A stretch of 64,000 bases of DNA, from positions 76,859,104 to 76,923,103 of the forward strand of contig OV884014.1 of NCBI GenBank assembly GCA_930367205.1, read 5' to 3'. The notes under the pieces are model-generated. The model was not told the DNA's origin. It saw only the letters and a program-made list of their open reading frames with translations, and did not search any database. The position numbers were made by a program, and so were the translations under genes. Of this stretch, positions 39,110 through 52,481 are shown piece by piece. This DNA comes from Acanthosoma haemorrhoidale. Lineage: Eukaryota > Arthropoda > Insecta > Hemiptera > Acanthosomatidae. Every line of letters starts with the position of its first letter. The stretch's first letter is position 1.

Positions 39110-39577
39110 TACGGTGTCCGTGTAAAGTTTTCTCTGCCAGTAAAAAAAGAAGCGAGAGTATTGTGTAGTGTCCTGAATGCTTAGTACTCTTACATTTCGG
39201 ACAATGTTTCGGAAAATACCATACTTGCCTTAAATATTGATTTTTTTTTTCTGTTTATGTTATATATAATCCACATTAAATAAAAAACTGTATTTTTTTC
39301 TATAATTATAAATTAAAAAATTCTATTTTGTTTCTACTTTTCATTTCCGTTAAATTGTATGTGACAAATATGTAATCAAAACGTACTATTTTACGAAAAT
39401 TATAATGTTTTAAATACTTTTTTTTTAGCTACTCATTGATCAGAAACAAGCGAATTAGGCCGGCGTTTGGGCTTGAGGTGGTCGATACGTTGCCGGCGCC
39501 CACGCTTTAAATGTCTCATATGACGCCAGCGCTTAGGCTTTACATTTATCTTATGCCTCTGGCCCTCAGTGTGTTAA

Positions 39578-42507
39578 GACGATTCTCACAAACTACCCTC
39601 CAATTCACAATTAGCAGCCCCTCCGGACAAACTGATGAGGCCTCACTCCAACAGGAGAGTGCAGCGATCTCTGGTTCCTCCGTCTGCCTGTAGACCAGTC
39701 CACTCCTCCTAACAGGAAGCAACGACGCTATAAAGAGAACTTCTCCACAGAAGCAGATGGCTTATAGCCAGTAGAGCAAAGAAAGGCGGCCAACCATTAC
39801 TGGGACCCATGGCATGAACAGCTTCGTCGTTGACATGGAACTTGGAGGGCCTAGCGGTTAATTATGGATGTAGACACCGTGTAGTGTCTCGGGGTGAACC
39901 CCTGCGCAGCCCACAAAAACACCACCAATCGTCATTTCCGGTGAGCTCTGCTTTCGTCTGCTCACTTTCGGGAATTCCTCTAATGTCATATCTAGCAGTG
40001 CCAGCTAGAGGTAGTGCATTCAAAGTAGTTTACACAGTTCGAGCTACGAGTTTCAATAGTTAGTTACTGTTCAGCTCTAAGAACGTATCACTGGCGTGCA
40101 AGTGACTGAAGAACCTTTTTTTACTGACCACTCGGCTTCCCCACCAGCTTATAGTCCGACCTAGACATCAATGCAATTATCTCCAATGTTTATTGAACAA
40201 GTAGCATACAACTGCCCTCGTCACACACAGTCGTCTCCGGAATCATACGTGACCAATCCACTACGTAATCAGATGTTTGATAAGAGGGTAGTCTAGGAGG
40301 ATGGAAAAGTACCTCTCTTGAGGGTAGCAGCGAGACCAGGTGGGTGGGTACTTTCTACTGTCTGTGCTAAATAAAGTATCGGTTACAAATCGGCATGTTC
40401 GACTCTACAGAACAGATATTGGCACGCTGCTCATAATATTTGTATACAAAATTAGTATCTTGTTAACCAACGGATTATGTAATAATTACGTGTTTTGGAA
40501 TAGTGATCCATTTGCGTTTATATAATATATAAATAAAGATTATAAATTTTAAAGTTAAAGCTGTTTTTAATTATAACTAAATATGTCAGAAAACTAGTCT
40601 CTTTTGCTGGTATCACTCCCTCATCAATTTAGAATAGTGTTGTATTTTCAGATTCTCAGCCCAGCTTTGAATTCTCCTCCCCTGGGAGTCATGGTTCTAA
40701 AATTCAGATAGTAATCTGGTTTCATCATGGTGTAACTATCTAATTTTGAGAATCATGGATAACCACCAACATGAACCCAGATATCCAGGTCACATACTAA
40801 AACCACCACCCTTCCCTAAATATGAAGATAATCATGAGTTCACTAACTAGATGGCCAGAAAGGAAGATGCTATCTATCTATTGAAATCAAGAGCACTTGA
40901 CTCATAATCTGATCTCCTTAAGCCCACCTGTTGTCTAATAGGAAACAAATCTTGCATCTGTCAGAATCATTTATAGTTTATGCATCTGTGAGTAAAAGAA
41001 AAATTCTCTGTCTGTACATGCATACAAACCATGAAGCAATTACCTTGATACAGTACTAGTGGGATAGTAATACAGGATATAGGTTGTACCCCATATATTC
41101 ATGGTTGATAAGAAATAGTAATTGCACTAAATTTAAATAAATAAATAATCAAAAACAGTAATTATAACAAATTAAAGTCTCACCTTAAAATATGAGAAAG
41201 AGAATGTGTCTTTGTTAATGAAACAATTTAATCGTTTTAATCTGTTTAGATTCTAAGATGCTTTGGCTGATTGTGATTTTGTAGTATAAAGAAAGTAGTA
41301 GATAATTTTTTTCAAGAGACCTTGAACACAATAGGAAATAGTTGACTGTTTCTATACACCTATCAATGACCTTTACTATCAGGGAACTTCACATGTGATT
41401 CAGTTATTTTATCAGGTCAGATACATAAGATTGACTATCTATTTGGCAATTAAATTAAACGCTGTTAAACCAAATTTTCTGAAGAAACAGGTCTTTAAGT
41501 GAACCCCTTGCTTAGTGATCTGTCACCTCTCGTTCTCCCCATCAAACCTAAAGCCAATAAGAGCTCTGTTAGCCTAGATTTATAAGTAAATATTGTCCAT
41601 CTTTTATACATTTCATGTATTTACTGTTTCCGTTTGCTTTAAATATACTTTTGTTGTAGGTATACTTTTAGTATATTATTTCTTTATTCTATTGAAAGTT
41701 GTAGAGCAATTTTAATGTTAAGTAGATATATAAATTTAATATTTTGAATTTTTAAAGTAAACATGCAAAATTATTATTTATATCATTATAAAATTGTTGG
41801 GTGTTTTTGATTTGCACTTTACTACTACTGATATGTTTTAAATTAATAGTTTTTGTGTCATACTGTTGCTAAAGGTTTTCTTGGCATTTATTACTTAAAA
41901 ATGGCAGCCATCAATAAACTTATGTTTTATCTGTGGGTAAGACACTCGGTAAAAATTGACTTTTTTATTTATATCTTGTTTAAGATTTCAACAATTGTGG
42001 TTACAATAATCTACTTAGGGTTTGTGAATTAGTGCTCTACAGTCATAGTGAAAGGGACCTAGCTAGTGACCCATCCCATTCAAAATTTTGATTCCTTACA
42101 AATTAAGCTCTAAAGAGGAATCGTGTCCAAAACCTGGATCCTTTCCAACTCCTACTCTATACTTTACACAAACATACTACATTTTTAGGAAACACTAAAG
42201 TCGGTAAAAACTGGCTAGACACATACAAATATAATTTGGTAGAGCTGGAGCAAGGACATATACACTGTGAACACACCCTAAAGTCCAAAGAATGTTATCC
42301 CCACAATACATATGACTTCATAAATTCCTCCATTAACTACGTCATGGACATCACAGATGTTGGAAACATTTTCTTTTATCTTCCCCTCTGACATGGAGGA
42401 ATAGACAGAAAAAGAATCTAGATATCTAAACAACTTTGAATTGTTGATGAGAAGGGAAACAATGAATAAATAGAACTATCTTAAAAATATTTTAACAAAT
42501 AAATAAA
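39578..42507. other. Intergenic: GC-richer block (39578-40330), then AT-rich DNA
   Basis: The first 750 bp after the piggyBac element have notably higher GC than the surroundings and several short open frames, but I recognise no domain, LTR or terminal repeats. The rest, up to the knickkopf stop codon, is AT-rich and featureless to me. Confidence 0.5.
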
Positions 42508-45500
42508 TTAACAATTAATTAGCAAATGTAAAAGTAACGATGAGATAATAATGGTGGAAACATATTTTAGGGAACAAGCACAGCCATATTGGGCATTAAA
42601 AGTATCGACGATGTGTATCTTCCATCCGGTGTTCATGTGAGTATAGCTGTTGTAGTAAACAATATCGGGCCATGTTGAATTCGGAGTCACTTCTAATATC
42701 GCTGGTTCTCCTAAAAAAACAAATAAACTAAGCAGTTAGAAACAAGATTCTAATAAATATAAAGAAAACAAAAATCAACAAACAAAATAAGCAAGTGTAT
42801 ACCTTTTTCGCAAGTTACAGTCAAAGTTTTATTGAAGTTCCTGAAGGTTGGATAATCATCGTCCAGTCTCCGGTCGACTCCATTGTGCCTTGCCAAGCAA
42901 AGTGTCCCAGCTGAAAGTAAATTTTATTCTTCAAGCGTGTTGTAGATGTGACATACAAATTTTAACTCAAAGACTATGGTTAATTAAATACTTATACAGG
43001 GTTGTTAATTAAGTCAAAAGTGGCCATTAAATCTCAAGACCCGACCTCAACTGTGATCATGCCAAATTTTATGGGAATCAGATGAAATATATGATTGAGG
43101 GGGAAGGAGTAAAATGTTGAGGTCTCGACCCTCCAATATATTTTGCAATGAGCTGAACAATATCTATGCCATATTTAGTATTTACATCTCCATAGGTTTT
43201 ATAAGATAGTGTGGAATACCCCTTTACAATATATATCTTATATAAATGAAGTGTGCACATTTATTTAAATTTAGACCTATGGAATAATCTCAACAATATT
43301 GAGATTCATTTTAGGAACTGGCAGTTTACTTAGATTTGTACCTTAAAACTTTGAAATTAATAATTAGAAAGAAGATATCAGCAGAAAGTTGGCTTAGGCG
43401 AGTTTCAAATCAAGGAGTCTGAAGGTATTAAAAAAACAGGGACAACCCAGGTCAATGTGGATTTAAGGAGTTGAAGAGGTGAAAGATATGAAGTTTGCAG
43501 GTCATTATTAGTTTTATTAACTGTGAAAGGTTATATCATTAACTAGAACAATAACCATTGCAATGTATATTAAAATTGTGAATAAATTATGTAATGAATG
43601 TTTTACATTTATTTATGGAGGGCAAGAATATTTTGTTCCTTGGAATCAATGAATACAAAAGTACATTTAACTTCAACTACAAATTTCTGTAATAAAACAA
43701 TTTTTTTTTATCAACTATACTATTGTGTTAAATGAATCATTTCTACTTGTCATTTTACTTAAAGCAAAACTGTACCCACTGAAAAAGGGAGATGCCCAAA
43801 TCCTACATACATACAGTTATGTGCTGGTCTATAACCCTTGTGCAATCTTCTGTAGTTGGTATAAGTGATAAGTACCTAATTAAACGTAACTGACAAGCCG
43901 AAAAACAATATTATTAAAAAACACTACTCACTAAAGAAGTCAGTCTAGAATATTGTTTGAGTGAATTGAATTATTAATACTGCATAGAGTAGAACAAGTG
44001 TTATTAAACCTAAGCAAAATCCAATCATAATCCACCAGTAGATTGGCATTAAGCATTTAAATAAATCTACATTTTTTCTTAATCAGACATATCTAATATT
44101 AAAAATTTGTTAATATATATTTATCAGTTAATATATGTTTATTTGTGAAAATTTTGTAGTTTAAAATGAATTGACCATATGATATATGTAAGTGTAGTAA
44201 TATTTCCAGGCTCAACAACCTCAATATTTCTTCAAATAATAAAATAGTTGGAAAAATTAAATTTTAAAATAAAATCATCTCTCTTTGTAGTAGTTTTATT
44301 AACACTTTTTGTGGTAATTATCTCAGTGAAAATTAGTACAGTGAAAAATCATTTTGTACAGCTTAACATATTGTAACATTTAATGGTTAAAGAAAAAAAA
44401 ATTTGAAACAGCCGTGATTTAAACCCAGAAACCAATTGCCATTTATATTCCCTCACTACTGGCTTACCATCCACAGCACTTTCTTTTTTATTAGCGTGTT
44501 TCTATTTCTGTTCGATATATAAATGACAAAACGTTAGGTACTTATGAGTCTTTTTGTTATATCTACTATTGATTTTATAACTGTGATTTCATAACAGTAT
44601 GTGCCTATTATACTGATCAGTTTAGTATTACTTATACAACTAATATTTGTAGTATACTTACCCCTATCATAATCCAATAAGCACAATTACTTTGTTTTTA
44701 CATAGTATAAATAAATATCGCAATGATGTCACACAGTGCTATATCTATCTAAATTAAAAATAATTTTAATTAAAGCTAAAATCCTTCTGTGCGTGTATTT
44801 AAAAAGGGGAGGTTTACTAGTCATGGGATTAATCTGTAATGCCCGCTATAATAAGTATCATAAAATAATTCCAAGTATCAACATTTAAACTGGACAGAAT
44901 TAGTAACAAAAAAATAACTATATGAAAAACAAATTTAGAATAGACTGAACAACTGAGATTGAAAAACTGAACACATCATCCATTCAAAACTTAATTAAAT
45001 TGAACGGAGAAAACGTTACCTGTTGTTGGCTTAGGTTGCCCTTTGAATGTGTATTGGACTCCTGCGAGGACCCTGATGTGTCTGTGTGCTTCTTCAGACC
45101 TCCGTTCAAGTCCTCCGTGTGGTTCATCAGTTATAATAAACGGATTGTACAGCTCGGGGATATGAGGATTCTTCCCTCCGTAGACATTTATAGCATATGT
45201 TGTACCCCTCTTCATCCAGATCTCTGGGATGAGAAGCCCATTTATATACCAAGACAGTCCACCAGACGGCATGCCTAAGTAACAGATTCACCTCTTATAA
45301 AAAATAGCATAGCATGTAATATTAAGCAAGCTCAAAAAAACCAAGAAGCAACTGAATCATTGTCATCTCTTTTCTTGTCGGAGGACCTATTCTTACATTT
45401 CTCCCAAAGAACACAAGAAGCAACCCATCACAATAATTTAGACATGTCATTGACTTGGAGATATTGAGCCCAAACTGTTAATAAGTAAAACTAATGGCAC

Positions 45501-48500
45501 TTGAAAAGCACAAAGGTAGAGGGAATTAAAAAATATATAAAAAAATTGAAATCATAATATTTGCTGCTTTTTCAATCACAAGCAAAAGTTAATTTAGTTT
45601 TAGAGTTAATTTAATTTGAAAATTAGTTAATTAAATTGAACGCCCCTATAGGGAAAAAAAAGAAAGTTAAATGGAAAAAAATTGCTTATTGAACTTTACG
45701 TATGGTGCATGCTGAATGCTGAGGGGCCCAGAAGCTTTTCAAATTCAATTCACTTCTTATCTTTAAAAAGTATAAAATACATAAAAATTTTAACATTAAA
45801 ACATTAAGGTGGGGTTAAAATAACAAATATTTCTGAGTGAATTGCTGCTCCAATAAGTAAGGGTTGGTCTATTTATCTAACAAGAGAAGGATCGATGATG
45901 TAGAGATGAAATAAAATAAAATTAATCATCTCAGGTGAGAATCAAACTGTTCTCATGGTCAGCAGGATAACACACAGCAAGGCCATCCCAACCCCAAATC
46001 GAGTAATGTGATTTTGATTAATAATCAATTTATTTTTCTATTGTTGGATAGAACTGTCGATAATTACCTGTGATGCCAAGGTAACCCCTCCTTCTTCCTG
46101 CTGGGCCCAGGGTCGCAGAGTAGACGCGCAGTGCTTTGTCTATGATCTTTGGTCTGTCCCACGGTTTGTCGATTTCATGATCTGACGTTGTGAATGAAAA
46201 GCAGTTGTGCATTGACTTTCCCCATTGGACTGTCACCGATCCTCTGGGGTAGAGGTCGTGGAAAGCAGGCTCCTTGTTTGAGTCCAGTTTTCCTATTGCC
46301 CATACCAAGTATGTGACTCCATCGGGAGAATATTCCTTGTCACCTGGATCAGCTAGAATGAATAAGAATTCGTTCAGAATTAATGGATTGTCAACTCCTC
46401 AATGGAATAGAAAAAAAAAAGATGTGCAGATCGAAAATAGGGTATATATCCGTTCAGGAAGAACACTTTAAGCTACATTGTATGCTCATAACTACATTTA
46501 TCTTGGCTAAACCCATATCCTCTTTATATTCCGCATGTGTACTCCAGTCGCTGAACTGAATGTTGGCAACCTTCATGTACTCACTCATAAATATCCAATG
46601 GTCACAATACATACTTGGAATCAGAGCTAGAAAGCTCGAATCTCGTAGCACACCAACATGAATATAATATAATGTTATTTTGAAGGTCACAAAGTATTAA
46701 ATTTATTTATTTTATTATATTGGAATTGTTAAGTTTGTTTAGTTGGATAAATTTGGATTATATCTAAAAGTTGTAAAATTAGAAGCCACCTGCTGTGAAA
46801 TTGACCACCCACGGGAAAACCCGTGACATAGAGGAGAATGTCACCTTTATGAACAAAGTTATTGTCGCGAACATCAAGGAGGAAACAGCTATAAAAGGGG
46901 AAGAGGCTCTCTGGCATTGCATTTTTTTTAATTTCAATAAAAAAAGTAAGTTCATTATCAATATCCTGAGCAGAACAGTTTGATATTGCTACTAAATGTG
47001 TTATGTGAATATGGCTATGGCCTATTGCCAGTTGTATTTCGGCAAAGTGCCGACAGAATTTTACTCACATGATTTGAGAGTTCTCCTGAAAGTGATAATA
47101 TTGATCCCGTCTTGTCTCTCAGAAGTGTGAAGCTGGTTGTCTTCTGTGCCTCCAACCAACGCGTCCTTACACACGCCCTTATACTGTCCCAAAACTCTCA
47201 CGCACTGCAACACAAAATTTAAAATCAATTTTGTTCAAAATTCTATATGCATTACAAAACTCTTAAAAAAGAGAAAGTTTTTATTATTACTGGTGAATTA
47301 GCGGTGATATTGTAGTCTTCTGCAAAGCCCCTGTAACCGTCCACATAGGCGATGCTTACGTCAGCTCCAAGCATTACAGACTTGCTATTTGAACCGCTCT
47401 GGCCAAATGCAATATACTCGTCTTCCTCTAAAACATATTACATCCATTTATTAAAAATGAATTAATAATTATTGACTTATTACTTGTTTATATATAGACT
47501 TACCAACCCGACCTGCAAGTTGTATTGTTATCTGTGGACCAAATATTTCCCAACTTGCCTGTAAGTCTTTGTGGAGCTGAATACAGTTGGGAAATGCTTT
47601 CTTTTGTGGCTGTGTGAAGTAAAAAAATATAAATAAAATTCGTTAATTCTAATGAAATTTAGTCAATATAAATGAAATGAATGTCATTATTGTTATTCTT
47701 TGTTTCATCATATTTTCTTATTGAACATTGTAGAAAAATAAAGAGAATTAAATCATTAAATTCAGGTTTAATTTATGAGACAAAGTTGTACACATTTTAC
47801 ACTATAAAGATTATTTTCTAATCAATAGAAATAATTGTTATACTGTACTTGCGATATTAAAAAAAAAAACACGTTAAAGTAATACTAACAATAATTTTAA
47901 CCAGTGATGGTGGTACATTTGGGTCATCAGGTATAAGAACCGAACCGAAATTTTCTTTTTGTTGAATATCATAAATACTGAGCCAATCTATATCAAATAT
48001 TGTTAGGTCTCCTGGTAGTTCAATTTTGACGGTCTCTTTGGCATACAATCTTAATGGTTCCATACTGAAATAGTAAATATTACAAGATTAATGCTAAAAT
48101 GAAAACTCAATAACACAATTTAGAACAGAGAAAATGTTTGTTATGTCAAACAAAACATATGTATTTGGTAGGAATTTCAGAGTTATAGTTGGGGAGATGG
48201 GAAAAGATTTACAGCAGAAGTCTTAATATATAATTAACAAATAAGAATTACAGTTTATATTCATAATTTTTTTTTTTTTAATGAAGAAGTACTTACTAGC
48301 CATACTCATCGGGTACTTTAGAACCTTTTGTGGAAGGCTGGGGACCAACTCCGACCCAAAAATATGTATCTGAAAAGAGATAATATTCCTGAATTTTGAA
48401 CTAAGAAAAATAAACTTCCAACATGAGAAAGATAAATTAAAATTATCAATAATACATCAGTCAATTAATTAAAAAATTACTTGGAAATTTCAAAATCGAA

Positions 48501-51500
48501 GAATTTATAAATATTTGGCGTTAAAAAGAAAATTCATAGTTTAATGATAAATCATATATGACTGAATTTTTCATATCGAAATGGTCATTCTTTATGTATG
48601 ATATTAAATTTTTGATATGAAAATAAGAGTATTTCAACTAAATTTTAAATATGTTTTTGTTTCATATTTTTATATTATATAAGGGCAAAATTATAAATTC
48701 AAAACATTATTTTGATACACTATTAAATAACTAAGCTAAATGTGTAATTCACAAATTTATTTAAGTATATTACAATAGGAAAAATCTGGTCGCTTAAATA
48801 TATAGAAATGTTTAATCACCAATTCCAGCTCCATTATATGTTAAGTCAGGCAATACGATAGTTTTTGCATCAAGAATTTGCAGATTGCCAGATGAAACCC
48901 CATGAGATTTCTTACTTAGAGCTGCTATTACTCGAGTTGAAGGGGGTTCAAAGTTTTCTTCTATATACACATCTCCAAATGCATTCTGAAAATAAAAATA
49001 CATTTTAATAATTAATAAAAAAAGAAAATAGTTTCATTTTTCCTTAGTTTTTTTTTTAACTGATGTTTTAAGCATTGATATTTAATAATTTAAGGTCATC
49101 CTACCATGGGAAACTAATTTCTATTTATAGAGGTGCCAGTAAAAGAGAACAATCATTGAGCACTTACAAAGTTGGAACCAGAACATTCACATTATGAAAT
49201 AGTCACAATAACCACATAGACACCAAAGCAAAAATATGTTAAAACAAAGTCTTACTGCCAACGGAATAATATAATTTTCAAATAAAGCTTTCATACCTGG
49301 CTGGAGAGATCATAAATAGCAAACCATTTTATATCAGTTAACTTTTTCTTTTCGGGAAGTGTTAAGGTGAAATCTTTATTAAAATATCTGCCAAGAACAT
49401 TGGTTCTGAAATAATTAATATTTTATCAATACATCTAAAAATTAACTCTTTGTGAGACTAGTTATTTTCAGAAACTGATAGTAATTTATATTTGTAAGTA
49501 AATTATAAAATATAAATGAGTGAAATAGAGAAGCACTGACTTGCCATGCTCGTCAGGTACTATAAATCCCTGTGGACCCGGTCTGTTGGAAGCTCCAGCC
49601 CAGAAAAACGTATCTGCTCCATTTCCATCATAATTGAATTCTGTTATTAGTATGGTGTATTGGTCGACGGCATAAACATCTCCGGACACTTGGTGATGGT
49701 AAGAGTTCAACTTTCCGATGGACTTTCCTTTGTATTCCTCACACCTCCCCTGTAATACTGAAATACAAAGTTTATAATTATTGGTATTGCAAATGAAAAT
49801 AAAGTACAAAAATCTTCAATAATTAACAATCATTGGTCAAAGAAAACAGACCGTTACAGATCTGGGTTCGGACCCGCAACCTGCATATCTCTGACAAGAG
49901 GTGTTTTTTCCAAATGGCTATAGCTCATATCAAACAACAGCTATGTCACTAACTGATCTCCTTAGATCTCCATTTATTTAGTCTCTATTTAGAGTTTTAC
50001 TCCTACATAATCTGCTATGAATAAGTATAAGTGTTACATTATTTACTTGAGTAGACCTGATACTTTATCTCATAACATATCTACCAGTAAAAAAAATAAC
50101 TAAGTAGCTTCATTCCCTCATCAAAATATTGAGATTAATACTACAAAAAAACAAAAAAAAAAAAACAAGAGACACTTCCAGTCTTAAGGAAGGCTGTTCT
50201 TAATTCTCTTTTTTATTATTTTAAAATCATTTCTCAATTAATGTTTTGCCTATCATATATAACATAATATGTAATATTAAAAAGAAAAAATTATTAAACC
50301 ATTGATACTTGCCAAATATTCATTGAATTTTTCAACCACATATGAATTGACAACTTAATCTGCAAACACTATCAAAAACTTTTTATCAGTCAATGTATGT
50401 CAATGTATTTAAAAAGCTAAAACTATAACAAAACTGGACAGTTACCATTTAAATGTATTTTACATTAATTGACAAATTAATAATTAATGCTTTCATTGAG
50501 GAATTTTTAGATACTTGTTAAGAGTTTAAGCAAAATTCTGACAAAAATGAAAAAAATTTGCTTGAGAAATCTGAAGCTTTTAATTGGAATTTTTCTAAGT
50601 AATTATACTTTTTTTTTTTTAATTTTTCTCCCACTTAAACTATTATAGACATGGGTGAATTTTCAACAATTCTTCTTATTATTATATTATATATTATTAT
50701 TATGAGCAAAATATTTGAAATTTATTTATGAAATTAAAACTATAACAAGTGGTCTGAACGTGAAATTGAATTGAAAATTGGTAGTTACCAATTAAATGTA
50801 CTTTATTAATGTATGATATATTGACAAATTAATGTTTAATGCTTTACTGTTCCGAAGTTATGAAGATTTGAATAAGGCCTAAGGCTTTTAACTGGAATTT
50901 CTCCTAAGTACCCTCATTCATTACCGAAATTACACCATGGTATTTGTTTAATCTTCTTAACATCTTAATTATTCTAGGAATATAGTCATCTATTCATGTA
51001 TTATCTTTTATGAATTATTTATATAAGCTTTTAATATATGGAAATTATGATCATTTGTTACAAGGTGATGGTGCAGATTAAGAAAGTCATCTTATTAGCA
51101 ACGGATTTGTGATTTCACCGTCATATCTAATTAATAACAATATAATAAGAGCTATCAATCGAAGATACCAGTACAAAACCCAGTTGGAGAGTCAACAAAA
51201 AGAGGTCTCGTGTGAAGTTTATTGGCCTCTTTGAACAAAGCCAGTAATTCTCTTTCTGCAAAACAATGGCATTGCTTCATCAGTTCAATGCCTTGCTTAT
51301 GTATTGTTTTTAAGCCATAGCAAATGCCCATGGGAATACCATTCATTGGTTTAAAAAAACTGCTTCAGATCAAACATTGTTTTTTTTTTATCTATAATGG
51401 CAATTTCAGAAAATAAATATTATTTCTGTGTTGATTCTGAATCTAAAACATCAGCTGTGCCTCATATACATTTTTTTTCTTATTCTGCTTCTATTCATTC

Positions 51501-52481
51501 GCCGCTAATAATAAATTAGTGCATAAGTGAACCATAACAGGGGTTGGGTAACATAATTGTACCAGGCCATAGTGACAGTATGGAACACAATGTTACAAAG
51601 AGAGAGGGAGAAAGGTCAGCCTTTTCCAATGTTACATTTTGTCTGCCAGTTTTTTTTTTTTAATCTACCTTGGGAAGAAATGCCAATGTGTCCTTGATCT
51701 GACAAATTATTTCTTAGGAAAATATATTTTTACAGGTTAATAAAGCCTCATTGAAATTTAAGAACAATCAAGGATTGCAGCAGGATATTATGGCTAGGGA
51801 AAGAGTTATATCAATATAAAATATTTCTTAATACAAACGAAAAATCTTAAATAAAAGAACATTGTATGCTTCAATTGTTTTAAACTAATAATATCTAAGA
51901 TAGAAAAAAAATAGATGAATCACTTCATTGTTAATAGGAACTGATTTCATGAATTAGGTATTTTAATTATAAATTATAAATATAATAATTTATTGAAAAT
52001 TATCTTTTAATATTAGTTTTGATATCAATTGTAATTGGCTAACACTCCTCAAGCCCATGATTATGACAAGATGAGACAGAACTGAGGGGGTGACTGTTGG
52101 AGAGTTCAATGAGCAGACAAGTTAGAAGATTTATAAATAGAAATACATTAGAAAACCAAATTGTTTTTAGGAAGGAATAAATTGAATTTTGATAGATAAT
52201 TCACAAATTATTCAAGGATTAAAATAATACAATTTTGACACCGATGACGTTTTAAAATAGGTTATTTGAAACTGATTTATTAAAGTTAATAGCTAAAAAA
52301 AAATCCGTTTTTTGTGATGATTAAAGGAGTGAAAATTTTTTTTTGATGGTTAGAGAACAAAAAGGATTGTTACATATGGAAAGTGGAAAGTCCAGCATTA
52401 TGGCAAGTCATTAGAGAGAGTTGTTAGATATACATATAATAAATCTTACTCACTCAATAGGGAGATGAAGACCAGTATCAT
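42508..52481 (-). CDS. knk: Knickkopf-type GPI-anchored protein (2x DM13, DOMON, plastocyanin-like), complete
   Basis: Knickkopf organises and protects cuticular chitin from chitinases at the apical surface. Exons 5' to 3': 52481-52454, 49757-49541, 49405-49297, 48985-48820, 48369-48297, 48064-47890, 47609-47504, 47427-47291, 47204-47069, 46352-46068, 45274-45020, 42910-42803, 42710-42508. Phases close without gaps to 665 aa (Drosophila Knk about 690). Residues 1-13 are a signal peptide (MILVFISLLILQG) split by intron 1. DM13-1 spans about 14-118 (GKSIGKLNSYHHQVSGDVYA, EFNYDGNG). DM13-2 spans about 119-240 (DLTYNGAG, DTYFWVGVGPQPS). DOMON spans about 257-430 (VMLGADVSIAYVDG). The plastocyanin-like domain spans about 475-625 (LSWYINGLLIPEIWMKRG, YYNSYTHMNTGWKIHIVD). 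The C-terminal 20 residues are hydrophobic (STIIISSLLLHLL), fitting a GPI signal. Skeletor has a similar layout, but length, tail and domain set favour Knk or a Knk paralogue. Confidence 0.86.
44370..44480 (-). repeat. tRNA-derived SINE-like copy in knk intron
   Basis: On the minus strand: GGTAAGCCAGTAGTG, then CTGGGTTTAAATCAC (B-box-like), then a T-rich tail TTTCTTTAACCATTAAATG that matches the family tail. It lies in the 2.1-kb intron between the last plastocyanin exons. Confidence 0.6.
45905..46010 (-). repeat. Possible tRNA-derived SINE-like copy in knk intron
   Basis: On the minus strand: GGGATGGCCTTGCTGTGTG (A-box-like) and GTTTGATTCTCACC (B-box-like). The usual tail is not evident, so the family assignment is weaker. 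Confidence 0.45.
49758..52453 (-). other. knk: knk intron 1
   Basis: 2.7-kb phase-1 intron separating a 28-nt first coding exon from the rest (donor TTGA|GTGAGT, acceptor TTTCAG|TA). It contains the SINE-like copy at 49815-49935 and an unassigned 63-codon frame at 51346-51155 (minus) with no recognised domain. Confidence 0.75.
49815..49935 (-). repeat. tRNA-derived SINE-like copy in knk intron 1
   Basis: On the minus strand: A-box-like TAGCCATTTGG, B-box-like GCGGGTCCGAACCC, then GTTTTCTTTGACCAATGATT, the family tail. Confidence 0.7.

Larger units (their letters stand above)
36515..39239 (+). pseudogene. piggyBac transposase relic, frameshifted and split by an LTR
   Basis: Fragments in order: an acidic N-terminus from 36515 (SEIIDEYIADPLSV, then EDSDIEVEDSDND in a shifted frame); NDLIQLLVNESNIYYQK near 36855; 36918-37310 with DDYWSSEFYTKT and RFRQIWNTWHFSNN; 37321-37641; and 37722-37910. 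Three aspartates in family context are visible: SLDESITPW (codon 37230), YMDNYYNS (37450) and MGVDLADQYL (37758). The frame changes at an A-run (37286-37301), and there are further breaks near 36590, 36920 and 37642. The C-terminal Cys-rich zinc domain resumes beyond the inserted LTR, after 39114, with RCPCKVFSASKKRSESIV, then a stop, then CPECLVLLHFGQCFGKYH, ending at TGA 39237-39239. Several independent breaks rule out activity. Confidence 0.9.
36255..39573. mobile_element. piggyBac-superfamily transposon with TTAA flanks, interrupted by a solo LTR
   Basis: TTAA lies at 36251-36254 and 39574-39577. The inner ends are imperfect inverted repeats: CACATTTAAGGCC at left and CACACTGAGGGCC (reverse complement) at right. 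The interior has a plus-strand piggyBac transposase relic. Total 3.3 kb, of which 980 bp is a later LTR insertion, leaving about 2.3 kb, a usual size for the superfamily. Confidence 0.9.

Noticed and set aside
45000..45278. 92-codon plus-strand frame opposite the knk plastocyanin exon
   Set aside because: Antisense shadow; the minus frame has matching splice phases and clear domain similarity.
46274..46983. Frames in the knk intron 46353-47068 (both strands)
   Set aside because: The neighbouring exons join directly in phase 1, and these frames lack domain similarity and suitable splice signals.
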